Source: Bacteroidota bacterium
GTDB lineage: Bacteria > Bacteroidota > Bacteroidia > Chitinophagales > Chitinophagaceae
Length of the DNA: 14,136 bases
Direction of reading: 5' to 3'
Assembly (NCBI GenBank): GCA_023427575.1
Contig: JAEZAY010000405.1
Location: 1-14,136 of the forward strand
Positions 1 through 7,098 of the stretch are shown piece by piece (position 1 is the first letter of the stretch; each line of letters opens with the position of its first letter). The notes beneath the pieces were generated by a model that was given only the letters and a program-made list of their open reading frames with translations, had not been told where the DNA came from and did not search any database. The translations under genes were made by a program, and so were the position numbers.

Positions 1-1124
1 TTCCCGGCATTCCTTTTAAGTCGGAAGATGTTAGAAACGATATCCTGGCTCAGGCTTATACCATGCGGGCCTATATCTATTATGTTATGACAAGAACATG
101 GGGTGATCTGGTGATTCGTACAGAGCCCATTGAAAGTGCTAATCCGGAGGTTACTCAAAAAGAAAGGTCACCGCAGGCACAGGTATTCGAATTGATCAAA
201 TCTGACATCGATAAGGCCCTGGAACTGTTTCCTACTAACGCATTTTCCGCCGGCAGAAGCATGTGGTCAAAAACCGCAGCATATGCTTTAAAAGGAGATG
301 TGTATCTGTGGACGGGTAAAAGAATGAATGGGGGAGCTGCCGATTTTACTACGGCATTGCAGGCATTTGAAGAAGTGGATAAGGCAGATGTAACCTTGTT
401 GCCGGAGTTTGCTGACTTATTTAAGTATGCAAACAAAGGAAATAAGGAAGTTATTATGTCTATTCGTTTTAATGAACTGGAAGGAGGTAACTATTTCTGG
501 CATATGTGGATCATTGATTCAGCAATTCCGGCCAATATCAGCGCAGAATCAAAATCCATTATCCAGCCTGTAGGTCCGGGGCAGGGCCTAATGGTTCTAA
601 CAAACCTGGTACGAAATCAGTTTACGAATGATGATAAAAGGAAAAAGGCCTCTTTTCACGAGATTTATACTTTTAATCAACAGGGCGACAGTACATTTTA
701 TTCAACAATTTCCTTAAAAGGAACGGGTACTGTTGTAGGTGGAGCAAGAATCTTCTCCAGTGATGTTGTCTTGTATCGTTACGCGGATGTTATTTTAATG
801 AAAGCAGAGGCAAAAAATGCCCTTGGTCAGGATCCATCAAATGAAATGAATACCATCAGACAAAGAGCGTATGGTAACAACTTCAACGACCATGTTTTTG
901 TAAATGGTACAAAGGAAGAGAATGATGCCGCTATCTTAAAAGAGCGCTTACTGGAGTTGGTTTATGAAGGCAAAAGGTGGTGGGATCTGGTGCGTTTTGA
1001 TAAAGCCTTCGAGATAGTGCCATCGCTACAGGGTAGGAGTGCAGAAAGACATCTGCTTTTATTCCCCATAGCCAGCTCCGTATTAAGCCTTGAGCCAAAA
1101 GTGCAACAAAACCCAGGATATTAA
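1..1124 (+). CDS. SusD/RagB-family outer-membrane glycan-binding lipoprotein (C-terminal part, 5' partial)
   Basis: The reading frame is open from base 3 and runs through the first in-frame ATG at 63, so the gene starts upstream of the window and its lipoprotein signal is not visible. About 373 residues remain. The start of the visible part (NDILAQAYTMRAYIYYVM, then TWGD) matches the SusD helix that precedes the 'G-D-x-P' turn. Later hallmarks are DVILMKAEAKNALGQ (TPR-like helix), ERLLELVYEGKRWWDLVRF (the family's 'E-G-x-R-x-W-D-L-x-R' block) and a terminal FPIA...QQNPGY, the usual SusD C-terminus. SusD proteins sit on the cell surface over a SusC TonB-dependent transporter and capture oligosaccharides. 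The SusC partner would normally lie immediately upstream. The next gene begins 37 bases after the stop, which suggests co-transcription. Family assignment is firm; the ligand is unknown. Confidence 0.95.
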   Translation, partial: PGIPFKSEDVRNDILAQAYTMRAYIYYVMTRTWGDLVIRTEPIESANPEVTQKERSPQAQVFELIKSDIDKALELFPTNAFSAGRSMWSKTAAYALKGDVYLWTGKRMNGGAADFTTALQAFEEVDKADVTLLPEFADLFKYANKGNKEVIMSIRFNELEGGNYFWHMWIIDSAIPANISAESKSIIQPVGPGQGLMVLTNLVRNQFTNDDKRKKASFHEIYTFNQQGDSTFYSTISLKGTGTVVGGARIFSSDVVLYRYADVILMKAEAKNALGQDPSNEMNTIRQRAYGNNFNDHVFVNGTKEENDAAILKERLLELVYEGKRWWDLVRFDKAFEIVPSLQGRSAERHLLLFPIASSVLSLEPKVQQNPGY

Positions 1125-1161
1125 TTCAGGATTCGGCTTTCATGTTATTAAATATTTATGA

Positions 1162-2208
1162 ATGAAGATTAGAAAAAGGTTTCGGCTCTTACTTTTAATT
1201 CTTATTTGCGGAATATGCACGGGGACGTATGCCAACAAAAATGAAGATTCGCTTAAAGTGTATAAGATCTGGGATCTAGCCAGGCACAACGCATTCCCTG
1301 ATCTTATCCGGCATAACAACTTTTTCTACTGTACGTTCAGAGAAGGTGATAGTCATGTAGACAATTTGAACAATGGTAAGGTCAGGGTTGTTCGGTCAAA
1401 GAATGCCAAAAACTGGGAAACAGTGGCATTGTTTGAAATGGACGGAGTTGACGTAAGGGAAGCGAGACTTTCTGTTACTCCTTCCGGACAGTTGATGGCA
1501 ATTCTGGCGGCCGGCGTATGGAAAGACAATGCATACCTTAGCCTGGAGCCATATGTATCATTTTCGGATAAGTCGGGCAAAAACTTTGGCAAACTGACAA
1601 ACGTAATTGTGGATCCTTCCATCTCCAGGGATCTGGACTGGATCTGGCGTGTAAGCTGGCATAAAGATACCGGCTATGGCGTTCTGTACAAGGTAAAACA
1701 AGGGGAAAGAAGTGGAAAATGGACTGCGCATCTGCTTAAAACAAAAGATGGGATCCGTTATGAAAATGTATCTCAATTCGAAGTGGGCGGCAATCCCAAT
1801 GAATCATCCATCCGCTTTGACAGGAACGGTAAAATGTATGTAATGATCCGTCGCGAATCGGAAGACCGGATGGGTATACTGGGTCATAGTGATTATCCGT
1901 ATACAAGCTGGAATTACGACAAATTAGCCTGGAGTTTGGGAGGTCCAAATTTCCTTTTTCTGAACGATCATCAACTTGTGATGGGTTCCAGATATCATGA
2001 AAACAGCAAAGCCTACACTGCCCTTTTTGTCACGGATCTGAGTGGGGTAGCTGAAAAGAAAATTCTTCTTCCCAGTGGGGGCGATACCAGCTATCCCGGA
2101 ATGGTAATTTTCGACGACAAGTTATGGGTTGCCTATTATTCCAGTCATGAAGGGAAGTCAAACATCTACATGGCCGAACTGGATCTGAAACAGCTCAAAT
2201 CCAGGTAA
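1162..2208 (+). CDS. Secreted sialidase-fold beta-propeller protein, non-canonical, paralogue A
   Basis: 348 residues with an N-terminal signal peptide: a basic start (KIRKRFR), a hydrophobic run LLLLILICGI, and likely cleavage near TYA|N at residue 24. The body has the look of a six-bladed sialidase/BNR propeller: repeated segments with aromatic/Asp turns such as RSKNAKNWETV (79-89) and SFSDKSGKNF (133-142), but no intact S-x-D-x-G-x-T-W Asp-box. It shares long blocks with the gene at 3489: RHNAF.DLIR (41-50), FYCTFREG.SHV, DWIWRV.WHK (159-168), YPYTSW (245-250), LGGPNFLF (259-266), SYPGM (310-314) and YYSSHEGKSNIY (325-336). Conserved Arg, Asp, Glu and Tyr residues could form an active site, but none can be assigned by eye. 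It may be a glycoside hydrolase or lyase of the sialidase superfamily, or a non-catalytic binding protein. ATG 1162 is chosen because it directly precedes the signal peptide. Confidence 0.8.
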   Translation: MKIRKRFRLLLLILICGICTGTYANKNEDSLKVYKIWDLARHNAFPDLIRHNNFFYCTFREGDSHVDNLNNGKVRVVRSKNAKNWETVALFEMDGVDVREARLSVTPSGQLMAILAAGVWKDNAYLSLEPYVSFSDKSGKNFGKLTNVIVDPSISRDLDWIWRVSWHKDTGYGVLYKVKQGERSGKWTAHLLKTKDGIRYENVSQFEVGGNPNESSIRFDRNGKMYVMIRRESEDRMGILGHSDYPYTSWNYDKLAWSLGGPNFLFLNDHQLVMGSRYHENSKAYTALFVTDLSGVAEKKILLPSGGDTSYPGMVIFDDKLWVAYYSSHEGKSNIYMAELDLKQLKSR

Positions 2209-2259
2209 GCTTCCGGTAAATATTTTTAATCAATAGCATCGCGCTGTAAACAAGAAAAT

Positions 2260-3474
2260 ATGTCTTTAAAAAAATTTTATTTGCTACTGGCATTTTGTTC
2301 ATTTTCGTTTTTCAGCATGGCGGATGCCGGTTATAAAATCCCGGCATCCATTGACAGCATACCGGGGGTACGCAAACTGAAGGACGTAATGATATATGAG
2401 GATACTTCATTTTATTCCTCTTTTCCGTCAGTAGTCAAAAAGAAGAATGGTGAACTTCTTGTAGCATTTCGCAGAGCGCCGGAACGAAAAATTTTTGGCG
2501 AAAAAGGAAGCAACCATACCGATCCAAACAGCTATCTGGTAATGGTCAGGTCGAAAAACGGAACTGACTGGTCAAAAGAACCTGAACTGATTTATGCGCA
2601 TCCATACGGTGGATCCCAGGATCCCTGTTTGCTTCAGTTAAGGGATGGAACTTTACTCTGTACCAGCTATGGTTGGGCATTTGTTAAGCCGGATGGAATT
2701 CCAAACCTCAAAAAGCCCAATTTTAAAACTTCGGAAAATGCTTTTTTTCTGGGTGGTTATGTCGTGCGGTCTACCGATGGTGGAAATAGCTGGAGCGGTC
2801 CGATTTACCCCCCGCACATTGAACCGGAAATTAACTTTAACGCATATGGTCAGCCTGTTCCGGCATACAACAGAGGCGCTTTATACGAAGCAAAGGATGG
2901 TCGCATACTTTGGGTTGTTGCTGCCAGCGATGACTCTAACCGCAAAACCTCCAATCATCTGTTAATATCAAAAGACAAAGGAACTACCTGGGAATACACT
3001 GGTGAAGTGGCAAAAGACCCTAAAATTGCCTTCAATGAAACATCCGTTTACGAAACGCCGAAGGGAGATATTGTCGCCTTTCTTCGTACGGCCAATTTTG
3101 AAGACCAGGCTTGCATAGCCAGATCTACTGATGGTGGTAAAACCTTTAAATGGGAATCAATGGGTTTTCAGGGCCATCCCTTAAATGCGCTGCAACTTCC
3201 GGACAAGCGGGTTTTGATAACTTATGGGTATCGTCATAAACCGTATGGCATCCGGGCCCGCATATTAAACGCGGAATGTACAGATTTTAAAACAGCTCCG
3301 GAATTTGTTTTGAGAGAAGATGGCGGTAATACAGATATCGGTTACACCTGGCCGGTACAGCTGGATGCAAACCGGGTATTAGTGGTCTACTACTTTAATA
3401 AGGAAAATTCTACAAGACATATAGCAGGAACTATTTTGGAAATAAGCCTTGAAAGAAAGAAGGGTCGCAAATAA
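2260..3474 (+). CDS. Secreted sialidase-like (BNR/Asp-box) exo-glycosidase candidate
   Basis: 404 residues. A signal peptide (KKFYLLLAFCSFSFFSMADA) ends near residue 23. Three good Asp-boxes mark propeller blades: STDGGNSW (171-178), SKDKGTTW (237-244) and STDGGKTF (289-296), with a degenerate one at SKNGTDW (98-104). Candidate catalytic positions, by analogy with sialidase-superfamily proteins, are Arg71/72 in AFRRAPE, Glu260/Glu265 in FNETSVYETPKGD, Arg276, Arg325/Arg332 in YGYRHKPYGIRAR, and Tyr362 in DIGYTWPVQL. The arrangement E...R...YGYR.KPYGIRAR...GY..PVQL...VVYYFN is typical of the bacterial 'exo-alpha-sialidase/sialidase-like' group. Experimentally known GH33-type enzymes in bacteria act on sialic acid and also on other ulosonic acids such as Dha/Kdo, so the name does not fix the substrate. 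It lies between two paralogous propellers, 51 bases after the first and 14 before the second. Confidence 0.85.
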   Translation: MSLKKFYLLLAFCSFSFFSMADAGYKIPASIDSIPGVRKLKDVMIYEDTSFYSSFPSVVKKKNGELLVAFRRAPERKIFGEKGSNHTDPNSYLVMVRSKNGTDWSKEPELIYAHPYGGSQDPCLLQLRDGTLLCTSYGWAFVKPDGIPNLKKPNFKTSENAFFLGGYVVRSTDGGNSWSGPIYPPHIEPEINFNAYGQPVPAYNRGALYEAKDGRILWVVAASDDSNRKTSNHLLISKDKGTTWEYTGEVAKDPKIAFNETSVYETPKGDIVAFLRTANFEDQACIARSTDGGKTFKWESMGFQGHPLNALQLPDKRVLITYGYRHKPYGIRARILNAECTDFKTAPEFVLREDGGNTDIGYTWPVQLDANRVLVVYYFNKENSTRHIAGTILEISLERKKGRK

Positions 3475-3488
3475 TAAATCCGCTTGGT

Positions 3489-4556
3489 ATGAAAATGTCT
3501 TTATTTATATTTTTTCTACTGGCTTGCTCCTTTACTGGTTATGCCGAAATGCCGATTCCGAACGACACATTGGAAGTAACCAGGATCTGGGATGAAGGTC
3601 GTCATAATGCCTTCACAGATCTGATCCGGTTTAGAAATCGCTTCTATTGTACATTTCGTGAAGGAGAAAGCCATGTAGGAAGCAATGAGAAAAACGGTGG
3701 GAATGTTCGGGTTATAAGTTCCCGAGATTTAAAAAACTGGACCAGTGTTGCCTTGCTTCACATAGATGGAATAGATCTCCGGGATGCAAAGCTATCTGTA
3801 ACGCCCGATGACAAGCTCATGATTACCATGGCAGGCGCCGTTTTTAAGGACGGGGTTGCAGATAAACTTTATCCGATGGTCTCATTTTCCGATAAAAAAG
3901 GAAATAAATTCTCTGATCCCGAAAGGGCTACGCTGGATCCTGCTATCAATCCATCACGAGACTGGATCTGGAGAGTGACCTGGCACAAAGGAGTTGGGTA
4001 TGGAGTTAACTACCAGTTAAAAGAAAATGGCCGTAACCGGTCAGCATTAAGTGACGACGCCTGGCTATTATACCTTGTAAAAACCAAAGATGGCAAACAC
4101 TACGAAAAGGTTTCACAACTAGAAGTAAAAAAGTTGCCCAATGAAGCAACGGTTCGGTTTGACGAAAATGACCGGGCGTTTATGTTCATCCGCAAAGAAG
4201 AAGGTGACAAAAAAGGTGTTCTTGCGGAAAGTGGCTACCCCTATACATCATGGGTTTATCATGATTTGGATTATAGATTAGGCGGACCAAATTTTCTTTT
4301 TTACAAAAACGATTATCTTCTTTTGGGTACCAGAGTTTACGAGCCAAAAACGTCGACAGGCATATACATTACCGACCGCAAGGGAAATAAAAAAAGCATG
4401 ATTGAACTTCCCGGGGCGGGGGATCAGAGTTACCCGGGCATGCTTATGTATCGAAAAAAATTATTGGTATCATACTATTCCAGTCATGAAGGTAAAAGCA
4501 ATATCTACCTGGCAAAAATTCCATTAACCCTGCTCGACAAAAAATTGCCTGATTAA
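3489..4556 (+). CDS. Secreted sialidase-fold beta-propeller protein, non-canonical, paralogue B
   Basis: 355 residues. The signal peptide MKMSLFIFFLLACSFTGYA has probable cleavage after Ala19. It is a clear paralogue of the product at 1162, sharing RHNAF.DLIR (38-47), RFYCTFREGESHV (51-63), LSVTP (102-106), DWIWRVTWHK (158-167), PNEATVRFD (217-225), YPYTSW (250-255), LGGPNFLF (264-271), SYPGM (314-318) and YYSSHEGKSNIY (329-340). Compared with the paralogue it carries a longer loop around residues 179-195, between QLKE and YLVKTKDG, which could alter the substrate pocket. Asp-boxes are again degenerate (SSRDLKNWTSV, 77-87; SFSDKKGNKF, 132-141). The start lies 14 bases after the preceding stop, so the three propeller genes form one operon segment. 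Enzymatic activity is not provable from the sequence. Confidence 0.8.
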   Translation: MKMSLFIFFLLACSFTGYAEMPIPNDTLEVTRIWDEGRHNAFTDLIRFRNRFYCTFREGESHVGSNEKNGGNVRVISSRDLKNWTSVALLHIDGIDLRDAKLSVTPDDKLMITMAGAVFKDGVADKLYPMVSFSDKKGNKFSDPERATLDPAINPSRDWIWRVTWHKGVGYGVNYQLKENGRNRSALSDDAWLLYLVKTKDGKHYEKVSQLEVKKLPNEATVRFDENDRAFMFIRKEEGDKKGVLAESGYPYTSWVYHDLDYRLGGPNFLFYKNDYLLLGTRVYEPKTSTGIYITDRKGNKKSMIELPGAGDQSYPGMLMYRKKLLVSYYSSHEGKSNIYLAKIPLTLLDKKLPD

Positions 4557-4565
4557 ATTTGAAAT

Positions 4566-5306
4566 ATGTCTGTTCATAATATAGAATCCACAAAGCAACT
4601 TTTTAAAGAAAACGGTTTTGCCTTTATCCCTTCTTTTCTGAATACCGAGGAAATGGAGGAGTTAGGAATCGAACTGGAGGAATTTATCCGTAACAAAGTG
4701 CCGGTGATGGATCCGCGCCATGTTTTTTTCGAAAAGGAAGGAAATCCTGGCTCATTAAAACAAATGCAAAATCTGGAAGATTATAGTGAATTCTTCCAAA
4801 AACTTATCCATAGCAGCAAGTTTCAAAAACTGGCCGAACAGGTTCTGGAGGATCAGGTAACTGGTAAAAATGTTGAATACTTTAATAAACCCCCGCTAAT
4901 TGGAAAAGCCACACCTCCCCATCAGGATGCTTACTATTTCAAAATAACTCCGCCCGAAGCTATTACCATGTGGCTTGCTCTTGAAGATGTTGACCAAGAA
5001 AACGGATGTATTCACTATATTAAAGGCTCACATAAAAAGGAAATGAGAACTCATGGCAGAACGCAGACTCTCGGATTTTCACAGGGAATTGTAGATTTTG
5101 GAACTGAAGAGGATCTTCAAAATCTGGTTCCCATACCTGCAAAAAAAGGGGATCTTCTTATACATCACGCTATGACCGTGCATTGGGCAGACCCTAATAA
5201 CAGCAATACCCGCTCAAGACGAGCTTTGGGATTGATTTACTTTGCTGATTCAGCAAAGGAAGATCTTAAAGCAAAGGAAGAGTATCAGAAATCGCTTGCC
5301 AAATAG
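4566..5306 (+). CDS. Phytanoyl-CoA dioxygenase (PhyH) family Fe(II)/2-oxoglutarate-dependent oxygenase
   Basis: 246 residues with no signal peptide, so probably cytoplasmic. The jelly-roll iron site is readable: the H-x-D pair His119-Gln-Asp121 in PPHQDAYYFK, and the distal His206 in HHAMTVHWADPNNS. A basic cluster TRSRRALG follows (residues 215-221), where Arg218 or Arg219 would bind the 2-oxoglutarate carboxylate. Intermediate family signatures are MWLALEDVDQENGCIHYIKGSH (135-156, split here by position) and PAKKGDLLIHH (191-201). The start is followed at once by NIESTKQLFKENGFAFIPSF, the normal opening of PhyH proteins. Family members hydroxylate or oxidatively demethylate small molecules; the substrate here is unknown. 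It lies 9 bases after the preceding propeller gene and 25 before the esterase, so it belongs to the operon and probably modifies an imported sugar-derived compound. Confidence 0.85.
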   Translation: MSVHNIESTKQLFKENGFAFIPSFLNTEEMEELGIELEEFIRNKVPVMDPRHVFFEKEGNPGSLKQMQNLEDYSEFFQKLIHSSKFQKLAEQVLEDQVTGKNVEYFNKPPLIGKATPPHQDAYYFKITPPEAITMWLALEDVDQENGCIHYIKGSHKKEMRTHGRTQTLGFSQGIVDFGTEEDLQNLVPIPAKKGDLLIHHAMTVHWADPNNSNTRSRRALGLIYFADSAKEDLKAKEEYQKSLAK

Positions 5307-5331
5307 TTGCCTGATTATAATCCGCAAACCG

Positions 5332-6042
5332 ATGATGGCTGTAACGAAAACACTCAGATCTTCAGTTCTAATTCCTGTCATTTGTTATATACTGGCCATC
5401 ATACCTCCCTCTGCTACTGCACAAAATTCATGGGATAGCACGTATCGTCCCGATATATTTGTTCCCCGTATCAGCTTTTTTAAAACGTTTCCAAAATCCG
5501 CTTCTGATATCATTTTTATCGGCGACAGTATTACTTTCTGGGGTGACTGGCCGGAATTATTTCAAAACAAAAATATCAAGAACCGGGGCATTCCGGGCGA
5601 CATCAGCTTTGGTTTGCTGGAAAGATTAAAGCATACAATAGAAGGCAAACCGGAACGGATTTTTATCCTGATTGGTATTAATGATCTGGCGCGTAATATT
5701 CCGGACAGCGTTATTATAAATAACCATAAAAGACTTATTTCAGAAATAAAATTATCCTCACCCGAAACGAAAATATTTGTACAATCGATTCTGCCGACCA
5801 ATTCTGAATTTAAAAAATTGACGAATCATTATAATAAGGAAGATAGAATCAGAATGATCAATACCAGCTTAAAGCAGATCGCCCGGGATTTCAATGTGGA
5901 TTTTATCGACCTATACTCAGTTTTCTCCGATACAAACGGAAAACTAAAATCCCAATACACCTGGGATGGTGTGCACCTGACTGCGGACGGATATACAGCC
6001 TGGGCGGATGTATTGATCAGGCTTGGCTACTTAAAACATTGA
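5332..6042 (+). CDS. Secreted SGNH/GDSL-family hydrolase (putative carbohydrate esterase)
   Basis: 236 residues from the ATG at 5332; an ATG at 5335 is equally possible. The frame is open farther upstream to an ATG at 5242, but that would add a basic non-signal stretch overlapping the dioxygenase gene. The chosen start directly precedes a signal peptide (TKTLRSSVLIPVICYILA...SATA|Q, cleavage near residue 30). SGNH blocks are complete, numbered from 5332: block I FIGDSITFWGDW with nucleophile Ser66; block II Gly in NRGIPGD (84-90); block III GINDLAR with Asn117; block V WDGVHLT with Asp212 and His215. Such secreted enzymes in glycan loci usually remove acetyl or other acyl esters from sugars. 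Its position after sialidase-like genes fits a sugar O-acylesterase, but the substrate is inferred. Confidence 0.9.
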   Translation: MMAVTKTLRSSVLIPVICYILAIIPPSATAQNSWDSTYRPDIFVPRISFFKTFPKSASDIIFIGDSITFWGDWPELFQNKNIKNRGIPGDISFGLLERLKHTIEGKPERIFILIGINDLARNIPDSVIINNHKRLISEIKLSSPETKIFVQSILPTNSEFKKLTNHYNKEDRIRMINTSLKQIARDFNVDFIDLYSVFSDTNGKLKSQYTWDGVHLTADGYTAWADVLIRLGYLKH

Positions 6043-6052
6043 AAATTCAGGC

Positions 6053-7036
6053 ATGAAAATCTATAATAAAAAGGGCAGGTCTTTTATCGCGATCCCTATA
6101 CTTTGTTTGTTTATGTTGTACTGTAATACCAAACCCCAAAATTCAAACGCTGTGACAACAGAATTGGCAGATCGCGCGCTTAAAATAATTCAGGGTGTTC
6201 TACATTCTCAATCCGAATGGGTTAAAGTGCATGCGGCTGAATATCTGATCTGGGCCGGACATCCGCAGGGAGTGAAGGAAATCTATCTGCAGGAGGAAAA
6301 ACTGCTGGGCAACAAATCCCAATACCGGATCGGAATCTGGCGGGTGCTTGCACAGGTTTCAGACAATGCGGAGGAGAAACAAATCTGGACCGGGAAAATA
6401 ATGAATGCATTTTTGGACAGAAATGGTACAGATCGGATCCATGCAGCGGAAACACTTGCCAAGTTGCGGATTTCACCGGCTCTTACTGATAGCGCCACCA
6501 CGATTGATGCCCTTAACAGCGATCAAAAAAGCCTTTCATATTATACGAAATGGAGCACAGCCTTTAATTCGGAGAATTCCTTCCAGTCCGTTCGCGACGA
6601 TTTTTACGAGCTGCTCATGAATGAGAGTACAGAGATGCCTTCCATTAAGCTGGCTGCCTTTGTACTACGTAATTCCGGGTCACAGCCTGATGAAAAATGG
6701 GAACGTTTAGCCCGGTACGCATTGTCAAAACCGGAAGGCTATGACGCATTCACGAATATTTTAAGTGCTGCATTGGTAACTGCTCCGGACAGCAAAATCT
6801 ATTCTCCGCTTTACTCGCAAATAAAAAAGAATTTATTGTCTTCTGCGAAGGCTCCTAATAAAGGCACTCGGATGGAAATTGCGATGGCCCTGGCGGCTAA
6901 AGGCAGCGCTGAAGATATACCTGTACTTATTTCCATGATGGAGGGAAAGGACCTGATAGGTATTGAAGCGGATGATGCCGATGTACGCGCTACAGCCGCA
7001 TATGCCATTATTTCCATTAGCCGAAGAAATAACTGA
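6053..7036 (+). CDS. HEAT-repeat protein, probable membrane-anchored or lipoprotein
   Basis: 327 residues. The N-terminus has a basic start and a hydrophobic segment FIAIPILCLFMLYC ending at Cys24, followed by the polar NTKPQNSN. This looks like a lipoprotein signal, but the residues before the cysteine (M-L-Y) are poor for a lipobox, so a simple anchor or exported form is possible. The rest is all-alpha in appearance with HEAT/ARM-like helix pairs: roughly residues 37-78 (ALKIIQGVLHS...VKVHAAEYLIWAG), 92-140 (GIWRVLAQ...RIHAAETLAKLRI), 195-225 and 270-320 (RMEIAMALAAKG...VRATAAYAIISISR). HEAT repeats usually act as protein-binding scaffolds; no catalytic motif was seen. The start is 10 bases after the esterase stop, which implies co-expression. 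Its role in the locus is unknown. Confidence 0.7.
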   Translation: MKIYNKKGRSFIAIPILCLFMLYCNTKPQNSNAVTTELADRALKIIQGVLHSQSEWVKVHAAEYLIWAGHPQGVKEIYLQEEKLLGNKSQYRIGIWRVLAQVSDNAEEKQIWTGKIMNAFLDRNGTDRIHAAETLAKLRISPALTDSATTIDALNSDQKSLSYYTKWSTAFNSENSFQSVRDDFYELLMNESTEMPSIKLAAFVLRNSGSQPDEKWERLARYALSKPEGYDAFTNILSAALVTAPDSKIYSPLYSQIKKNLLSSAKAPNKGTRMEIAMALAAKGSAEDIPVLISMMEGKDLIGIEADDADVRATAAYAIISISRRNN

Positions 7037-7098
7037 GAGCTGTTTTATCAGGCAGTATAGAGCAAACCTGCATCAATAACCGATTAATCATTTCCGGA

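Noticed and set aside
1162..4556. Assignment as a classical nan (sialic acid) operon
   Set aside because: The sialidase-like and SSS genes fit, but NanA, NanE and NanK-type genes are absent from the window and the aldolase is of the HpcH/HpaI family.
4554..4561. TAAATTTG matching the Bacteroidota -7 consensus before the dioxygenase gene
   Set aside because: It overlaps the stop codon of the previous gene, has no TTTG at proper spacing, and lies in a 9-base intergenic gap inside an apparent operon.
5242..5331. Upstream extension of the SGNH hydrolase
   Set aside because: It would overlap the dioxygenase gene by 65 bases and place a basic, non-signal sequence ahead of a clear signal peptide that begins at 5332.
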